Assembly (NCBI GenBank): GCA_900315225.1 | Contig: OMYM01000400.1 | Location: 1-39,931 of the forward strand | Length of the DNA: 39,931 bases | DNA from: an uncultured Erysipelotrichaceae bacterium | GTDB taxonomy: Bacteria; Bacillota_I; Bacilli_A; Erysipelotrichales; Erysipelotrichaceae | Direction of reading: 5' to 3' | Part shown: positions 34,830 through 39,931 of the stretch, in pieces | How the letters are laid out: every line of letters starts with the position of its first letter | Numbering within the stretch: the stretch's first letter is position 1 | The notes under the pieces: generated by a model | The model's database searches: none | What the model was told of the DNA's origin: nothing | Seen by the model: the letters and a program-made list of their open reading frames with translations, nothing else | Program-made: the position numbers and the translations under genes

Positions 34830-35992
34830 GTTTCAAGAAAGTGTTATCGTTGGTAGTAGCAGTGGCATTGCTGGGAGGGTGCGGAGCATCATCTTCCAAT
34901 GCTGCTTCCAGCAATGTTGGGGCGAGTGTGGACGAAGGTAGCGTGGTTGAGAACGTCAAGGATGAAGCAGAAACAGTCGTGATTACGGACCATGCGGGAA
35001 GAACGGTGGAAGTCAAGACGAATCCAGAGAGTGTTGTTGTGTTGGACATCTTGCCATTGGCATCGGTTTTGACGGTTTATCTTGATGGCGCGCAAAGCAT
35101 TGCGGCCATGCAGCCGGCATCGATGAATGCAGCGAAAAACGGGATTCTTTCCGAGCTTTATCCAGAGGTGCTCAATGCAAGGACGGATATCCTCAATGGG
35201 GATGCGGTGAATGTCGAGGCGCTATTGGAGATTGCGCCAGACGTTGTTTTTTATAACGCTGGAAATTCTTCCGAGGCACAGGTTCTTGAAAACGCTGGGT
35301 TAACGGCGGTAGGTGTTTCTCCCACGAAGTTTGGCTATGACTGCATCGTTACGTATAATGAGTGGATTTCATTGTTGAATCAGATTTACCCAGAAAGAGC
35401 GTTTGTGATTGGCGACACGGTGAATGAGTATGCCCAAAGGATCTATGATGAGATCCAGGAAAAAACAGCGGGGATCGATGAAAAGACAAAGGTGTTGTTC
35501 TTGTTCCAGTATGACGAGAACACGATGATTACCTCTGGTTCTTCGTTCTTTGGGCAATGGTGGTGCGATGCAACGGGGGCAAAGAACGTTGCGGAAGATG
35601 TCAAGGCGGATAATTCCAATGCGGTCATTACCATGGAGCAGGTGTATGAATGGGATCCAGAGGTCATCATCATCACGAATTTCACCAAGACACAGCCTCA
35701 GGATCTCTTTGACAACGCCATTGGCAACGATGATTGGAGCACGGTCAAGGCGGTGATGGATGGAAGAGTTTACAAGATGCCTTTGGGAACGTATCGCACG
35801 TATACGCCTGGCGTGGATACGCCGATGACGCTTGAGTGGCTGGCACAGGCGGTATATCCTGAAATCTTCGCTGACTATGATGTCAAGGCGGATGTCAGGG
35901 AATATTACCAGACGCTGTATGGCATTGATTTGACAGATGCCCAGATTGACGCAATGTACAGCCCGAACAAGGAAGCGGGCTCCCTGCGTTGA
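34826..35992 (+). CDS. ABC transporter substrate-binding lipoprotein, FepB/BtuF class
   Basis: A 388-residue protein with a lipoprotein signal (VVAVALLGGC, Cys near 19) and a linker rich in Ser and Ala. The mature part is a periplasmic-binding-protein class III fold (Peripla_BP_2): TDHAGRTVEV, then the helix and strand set with LEIAPDVVFYN, and GTYRTYTPG near the end. Proteins of this class bind ferric siderophores, haem, cobalamin or metal chelates. It overlaps the NifK-like gene by ATGA and the permease by one base, so the importer belongs to the same transcript. The likely role is capture of a metal complex or cofactor used by the nitrogenase-like enzyme, or of its substrate. Confidence 0.92.
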   Translation: MSFKKVLSLVVAVALLGGCGASSSNAASSNVGASVDEGSVVENVKDEAETVVITDHAGRTVEVKTNPESVVVLDILPLASVLTVYLDGAQSIAAMQPASMNAAKNGILSELYPEVLNARTDILNGDAVNVEALLEIAPDVVFYNAGNSSEAQVLENAGLTAVGVSPTKFGYDCIVTYNEWISLLNQIYPERAFVIGDTVNEYAQRIYDEIQEKTAGIDEKTKVLFLFQYDENTMITSGSSFFGQWWCDATGAKNVAEDVKADNSNAVITMEQVYEWDPEVIIITNFTKTQPQDLFDNAIGNDDWSTVKAVMDGRVYKMPLGTYRTYTPGVDTPMTLEWLAQAVYPEIFADYDVKADVREYYQTLYGIDLTDAQIDAMYSPNKEAGSLR

Positions 35993-37002
35993 TGAACGCA
36001 CAGAAGAAATACAGGATCATTATGGTCGCAGGGATGCTGGCGCTTGCCGCATCCTGCGCCATTGCCTTGACAATGGGGCAGTTTCATATCGCTTTTACCG
36101 ATGTGATGCAGGAGTTGTTTTTCGGGGGAACGGGGGTAAAGAACATACATACCGTTCTCTTTCAGGTCAGGATCCCAAGAATCATCCTTTCTTGCCTTGC
36201 CGGGGCTGGTCTTGCGGCGTCAGGGGTTGCTTTCCAGAGCATCTTCGCTAATCCAATGGCATCTTCGGATACCTTGGGAACAGCAAACGGAGCATCGTTT
36301 GGCGCGGCTTTGGCGATTTTGCTTGGACTGGATTCGTTTGGGGTGCAGTTGATGGCCTTGGCATGCGGGATGCTTGCCATTGCGCTGGTGTTTCTGAGTT
36401 CATCGGGAATGGATCATCGGGGCAGGAAAGACATGGTCATGGTGATATTGGCGGGCATGGTAATCAGTTCGTTGTTTTCGGCGCTTGTCTCCCTTGTCAA
36501 GTATGTCGCGGATCCCCAGGATCAGCTGCCTGCCATTACGTTTTGGCTCATGGGAAGTTTTTCAACGGCGACGCGCAACGGAGTTGCGCTGGGAGCGCCA
36601 CTCATGGTCGCTGGGATGATTGTGCTGCATATGATCCGGTATCGATTGAATGCATTGTCTCTATCCGAGGATGAAGCGAAAAGCCTGGGGGTCAACTTGC
36701 CTTTGACACGCTGGCTGGCGATTGGGTCGGCTTCCGCGATCACGGCTTCTGTTGTGTCGATGTGCGGGGTCATTGGCTGGGTTGGTCTACTGGTGCCGCA
36801 TATTGCCCGCATGTTAACGGGAAACGATGCCCGTCGGCTCATGCCTGTCTCAATGGTGTTTGGAGCATTGTTCATGGTTGCAACGGATACCGTAGCTCGA
36901 TGCATGATCGCCTCGGAGATACCGGTGTCGATTCTGACGGCGGTGATTGGAGCGCCATTGTTCATTGTATTGTTGCGTCGGACAGGAGGAATGCAGGCAT
37001 GA
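35992..37002 (+). CDS. ABC transporter permease, FecCD/BtuC family
   Basis: A 336-residue integral membrane protein with about ten hydrophobic helices, the size of FecC/FecD/BtuC. Typical blocks are VRIPRIILSCLAGAGLAASG, then NPMASSDTLGTANGASFGAA near the first third, and GVIGWVGLLVPHIARML with DARRLMPVS near the end. It forms the channel for the binding protein encoded before it. The ATG at 35992 shares a base with the previous stop (TGATG). The next gene overlaps by ATGA. One permease gene suggests a homodimeric channel, as in BtuC. Confidence 0.93.
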   Translation: MNAQKKYRIIMVAGMLALAASCAIALTMGQFHIAFTDVMQELFFGGTGVKNIHTVLFQVRIPRIILSCLAGAGLAASGVAFQSIFANPMASSDTLGTANGASFGAALAILLGLDSFGVQLMALACGMLAIALVFLSSSGMDHRGRKDMVMVILAGMVISSLFSALVSLVKYVADPQDQLPAITFWLMGSFSTATRNGVALGAPLMVAGMIVLHMIRYRLNALSLSEDEAKSLGVNLPLTRWLAIGSASAITASVVSMCGVIGWVGLLVPHIARMLTGNDARRLMPVSMVFGALFMVATDTVARCMIASEIPVSILTAVIGAPLFIVLLRRTGGMQA

Positions 37003-37775
37003 AGATCGAAGCAAAGAACATAGGTTTTGGCTTTCACAAGGAAACAGTGTTCCAGGATATTTCGTTTGCGAACGAAAAAGGGGAAGTCATGGCGGTTCTT
37101 GGTCCTAACGGCATTGGAAAGACAACGCTGCTGAGGTGTGTGCTTGGCTTTTTGAAGCCAAGGAGCGGGAGCTTGCTCTATGATGGCAAGCCAATGGGAC
37201 GCGATTTCTGGCAACGTGTTGCGTATGTGCCGCAAGCGCGCAGCCAGGTGTTTGCCTATCGTTGCGAGGAAATGGTGCTTTTAGGAAGAAGTGCTGCGCT
37301 GTCTATGTTCCAAATGCCTTCCCGTCACGATGAGGAATTGGCGCAAAAGGCGATGGAAGAGGCAGGGATCCTGCATCTGAAAGGGAAGAATTGTAACGAA
37401 ATATCGGGGGGAGAGCTACAGCTGGTGTTGATCGCAAGGGCGCTTGCGATTGAGCCAGAGGTACTGGTGATGGACGAGCCTGAGACAGGGTTGGACTTTC
37501 GTAACCAACTGATGGTCTTGCGTATGATAGAAAAGCTTTCCAACAAAGGCATGTCGATCTTGTTTAATACCCACTACCCAGGACACGCGGCGGAGATTGC
37601 GGACAAAGTGTTGTTGATGAACAAACAAGGAGGCGCGTTGTTTGGCAAGGCTTCCGAAATATTGAATGAAAAAAACATGCGTGAGGCCTTTGGCGTGCGT
37701 ATCTTGATGCGCGAGGAATATGTCGAGGGAAGAAAACGCATGTCGATCATCCCGTTGGATGAGCAAGGAGCATAG
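36999..37775 (+). CDS. ABC transporter ATP-binding protein, FecE/BtuD family
   Basis: A 258-residue ATPase. Walker A is GPNGIGKT (35-42), the signature is ISGGE (in the place of LSGGQ), Walker B is LVMDEPETGLD, and the H-loop is NTHYPGH. It drives uptake through the permease. The start is the ATG that overlaps the permease stop by ATGA; a longer frame from 36762 only reads through the permease gene. The stop lies two bases before HydF. Confidence 0.94.
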   Translation: MKIEAKNIGFGFHKETVFQDISFANEKGEVMAVLGPNGIGKTTLLRCVLGFLKPRSGSLLYDGKPMGRDFWQRVAYVPQARSQVFAYRCEEMVLLGRSAALSMFQMPSRHDEELAQKAMEEAGILHLKGKNCNEISGGELQLVLIARALAIEPEVLVMDEPETGLDFRNQLMVLRMIEKLSNKGMSILFNTHYPGHAAEIADKVLLMNKQGGALFGKASEILNEKNMREAFGVRILMREEYVEGRKRMSIIPLDEQGA

Positions 37776-37777
37776 GT

Positions 37778-38989
37778 ATGGAACAAATCGCAAGCAAGGT
37801 TTCTTCCGCCAATCGGATGCATATCGGTGTCTTTGGCAGGATGAACGTAGGGAAAAGCACGTTTGTCAACCGTTTGACGGGACAAGAGGTGTCGATTGTC
37901 TCGGACATGGAAGGAACGACGACGGATGTTGTGAAAAAGCCCATGGAGATCAATGGGATCGGGGCTGTGTTGTTTCTGGATACAGCAGGCTTTGACGATG
38001 AAGCAACAGAGTTAGGCAAGCAACGTGTAGCGGCTTCAAGGAAAGCAGCGGCGATGAGCGATGTGTGCGTCATGTTGTTTGGCAAGGAAGATGATGCACT
38101 GGAGAAGGAATGGGTGGAATCATTTCTTTCCAAAGGCATTGGCGTTCTTGGCGTCATAGCAAAAAAAGACACCTACACGAAAGAAGAGCTTTCAGCAAGA
38201 TTAAAGAGCCTTTCCCATCTGCACATTCCCTTGGTTGCCATGGATGGTGCCACGGGGGAAGGCGTGGGTGAAGTGCGCAAGCAGTTGGTGAAGATATGCG
38301 GGGATCGCAAGGAAGAAAGGACGATCCTTGGAAATCTTGTTGCCAAAGGGGACGTGGTTTTGCTGATGATGCCACAAGATCCCCAAGCGCCGCAAGCAAG
38401 GTTGATCCAGCCACAGGTTCAGACGATCCGCGAGTTGTTGGATCGAGGGATTGTGTTTCTTGGCGCAACGATGGACAATTTCAGTGAGGCATTGGCGGCG
38501 CTAGAGAAAGAACCCGACTTGATCGTGACCGATTCGCAATGCTTTGCCCAGGTAAATGCACTTAAGCCCGCTAATAGCAGGCTAACATCGTTCTCGGTGC
38601 TCTTTGCGGCGTACAAGGGGGATATTCGCTATTGCTTGGAAGGAACGAAAACGATTGACGCGCTGAAGGAAGGTGACAAGGTGCTCATTGCGGAGATTTG
38701 CACGCACGCACCGATGAAAGAAGACATTGGCAGAGAGAAGATACCTGCACTGCTCAGGAAGAAAGCGGGAAAAAACCTGCAGATCGATGTGTGCGCAGGG
38801 TCTGATTTCCCTGAAAACATTAAGGAGTATGCGTTGATCATTCAGTGCGGTGGATGCATGTTCAATCGTCGCCACATTCTTTCAAGGACGCAAAAGGCAA
38901 AGGACGCGGGTGTACCCATGACCAACTACGGCTTGGCGATCGCGCATTTGAACGGAATGTTGGACAAGGTGGTGTTGCCCGATGCATGA
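37778..38989 (+). CDS. hydF: [FeFe]-hydrogenase maturation GTPase HydF
   Basis: A 403-residue GTPase with the HydF layout. The P-loop GRMNVGKST (20-28), MEGTTTD and DTAGFDD motifs form the GTPase domain. A dimerisation domain follows at about 180-270. The cluster-binding domain carries Cys308-x-His310 (ICTHAPM) and Cys357-x-x-Cys360 (QCGGCMFNRR). The residue before the last CxxC is Gln356 where many HydF proteins have His. HydF is the scaffold that receives the [2Fe] part of the H-cluster and hands it to the hydrogenase. AAGGAG lies seven bases before ATG 37778, two bases after the transporter ATPase gene, so it belongs to the same operon. No hydrogenase is visible in the window. Confidence 0.93.
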   Translation: MEQIASKVSSANRMHIGVFGRMNVGKSTFVNRLTGQEVSIVSDMEGTTTDVVKKPMEINGIGAVLFLDTAGFDDEATELGKQRVAASRKAAAMSDVCVMLFGKEDDALEKEWVESFLSKGIGVLGVIAKKDTYTKEELSARLKSLSHLHIPLVAMDGATGEGVGEVRKQLVKICGDRKEERTILGNLVAKGDVVLLMMPQDPQAPQARLIQPQVQTIRELLDRGIVFLGATMDNFSEALAALEKEPDLIVTDSQCFAQVNALKPANSRLTSFSVLFAAYKGDIRYCLEGTKTIDALKEGDKVLIAEICTHAPMKEDIGREKIPALLRKKAGKNLQIDVCAGSDFPENIKEYALIIQCGGCMFNRRHILSRTQKAKDAGVPMTNYGLAIAHLNGMLDKVVLPDA

Positions 38990-39931
38990 ATTGATTCAAA
39001 GACTCTACGCGACAGGCAGCCTTGAACAAGATGAACTCAAGCGTTTGATTGAGAATATCAGCGGATACGAGGAAGATTTGTTCGCGCATGCGCGCATGCG
39101 GCAGAGGGAACACTATGGCACCGCGATATACATGCGGGGACTGGTGGAGTTCACCAATATCTGCCAATGCGATTGTTATTATTGTGGAATACGGCGTTCC
39201 AATGCCAAGGCGCAAAGATATCGGCTGGACAAGGAACAGATCCTTGCGGCGTGCGAAATGGGCTATGCGCAAGGCTACCGCACGTTTGTGCTGCAGGGAG
39301 GAGAAGACCCGTGGTTCACGGACGAGAGGATATGCGATATTGTTTCGAGTCTGAAAAAGCGCTATCCTGATTGCGCAGTGACATTGTCCATTGGAGAAAA
39401 AAAACGGGAAAGCTATCAGGCGTATTACGATGCTGGCGCAGAGCGTTATCTTTTGCGCCACGAAACCGCCAGCAAGCATCTCTATGAGAAGCTACATCCG
39501 CCTGGCCAGACAATGGAGAACCGCATGCGTTGCCTAAGCGATCTCAAGGAGATCGGTTATCAGGTTGGCGCGGGAATGATGCTGGAGGCACCATTCCAGA
39601 CATTGGACGATATCTTGATGGATCTTGCTTACTTAAAGCGTCTTGAGCCGGATATGATAGGCATGGGACCGTTTATCCATCACCAGGATACGCCCTTCAA
39701 GGACTATCCTTCGGGATCATTGGAATTCGCCTTGGTCATGATTGCGGTATGTCGTTTGATGTTTCCGCGCGCGCTGATCCCGGCAACGACCGCCTTGGGG
39801 TCGATTGACCCGCAAGGAAGGGAAAAAGGGATATTGGCAGGTGCGAATGTCGTAATGCCTAACCTTTCCCCGGCTGCCGTCAAGGGGAAATACAAGCTTT
39901 ACGACAACAAAATGTCCATCGATGCGCTTGC
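38982..39931 (+). CDS. hydE: [FeFe]-hydrogenase maturation radical SAM protein HydE (3' end outside window)
   Basis: At least 316 residues of a radical S-adenosylmethionine enzyme; the frame is open to the end of the window. The CX3CX2C motif for the SAM-binding [4Fe-4S] cluster is Cys61, Cys65 and Cys68 (NICQCDCYYCGI). HydE-typical blocks follow: GYRTFVLQGGEDPWF, RHETASKHLYEKLHP and GMGPFIHHQDTPFKDY. HydE processes the iron complex made by HydG while building the H-cluster [2Fe] site. ATG 38982 overlaps the HydF stop by eight bases, with a weak AAGGTGG upstream. hydG is expected next but lies beyond the window. Confidence 0.93.
   Translation, partial: MHELIQRLYATGSLEQDELKRLIENISGYEEDLFAHARMRQREHYGTAIYMRGLVEFTNICQCDCYYCGIRRSNAKAQRYRLDKEQILAACEMGYAQGYRTFVLQGGEDPWFTDERICDIVSSLKKRYPDCAVTLSIGEKKRESYQAYYDAGAERYLLRHETASKHLYEKLHPPGQTMENRMRCLSDLKEIGYQVGAGMMLEAPFQTLDDILMDLAYLKRLEPDMIGMGPFIHHQDTPFKDYPSGSLEFALVMIAVCRLMFPRALIPATTALGSIDPQGREKGILAGANVVMPNLSPAAVKGKYKLYDNKMSIDAL

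Overview
The window looks like chromosomal DNA from an anaerobic, low-to-mid GC Gram-positive bacterium (Firmicutes/Bacillota). The grounds are sortase-type and Gram-positive wall-binding repeats, lipobox lipoproteins, a T-box leader, purine-rich AGGAGG-type ribosome binding sites, a UmuC/YolD-like pair and [FeFe]-hydrogenase maturases. A gut Erysipelotrichia-like host is a guess; there is no rRNA or marker gene to settle it. Most genes lie on the + strand. The main exceptions are putP, a LysR regulator and a small lipoprotein unit.

Layout. 1-3441: the 3' part of a very large surface protein with a VWA domain, a Cna_B/SpaA-like domain and an LPESG anchor (pilus-tip/adhesin type). About 3726-3912: a highly structured RNA of unassigned class. 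4089-9893: a giant secreted subtilase with PA, dockerin-like, cohesin-like, five beta-repeat and wall-binding regions, followed by a decayed extra copy of its C-terminal repeat. 10145-11662 (-): a PutP-type sodium/proline symporter behind a T-box leader whose specifier can be read as a proline codon. 12109-15817: a DUF937 protein, a lipoprotein with an internal duplication, a HAD hydrolase and a small unknown protein. 15870-16766 (-): a LysR regulator next to about 730 bases without a recognisable gene.

17497-21679: four tightly packed genes (pRiA4b ORF-3-like protein, GNAT acetyltransferase, Y-family polymerase, YolD-like partner). 21725-26726: a membrane-anchored protein, a helical unknown and a polyol/uronate (mannitol dehydrogenase family) dehydrogenase. 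26855-27660 (-): a lipoprotein translationally coupled to a 41-residue ORF. 27987-31443: a thermolysin-type lipoprotein protease and a zinc-ribbon membrane protein.

31537-39931 is the most interesting part. A leader RNA with an interleaved-helix (pseudoknot) potential and an intrinsic terminator precedes a run of overlapping genes: NifH-like, short NifD-like and short NifK-like proteins, a FepB/BtuF-type binding lipoprotein, a FecCD-type permease, its ATPase, HydF and HydE (cut by the window end). The NifH-like protein keeps the P-loop and both cluster cysteines. The D/K-like proteins keep several P-cluster-type cysteines, but by eye the FeMo-cofactor cysteine position of NifD is a phenylalanine. 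This suggests a nitrogenase-like reductase that is not a nitrogen fixer, co-transcribed with a metal-chelate or corrinoid-type importer and with H-cluster assembly proteins. Its substrate cannot be read from the sequence.
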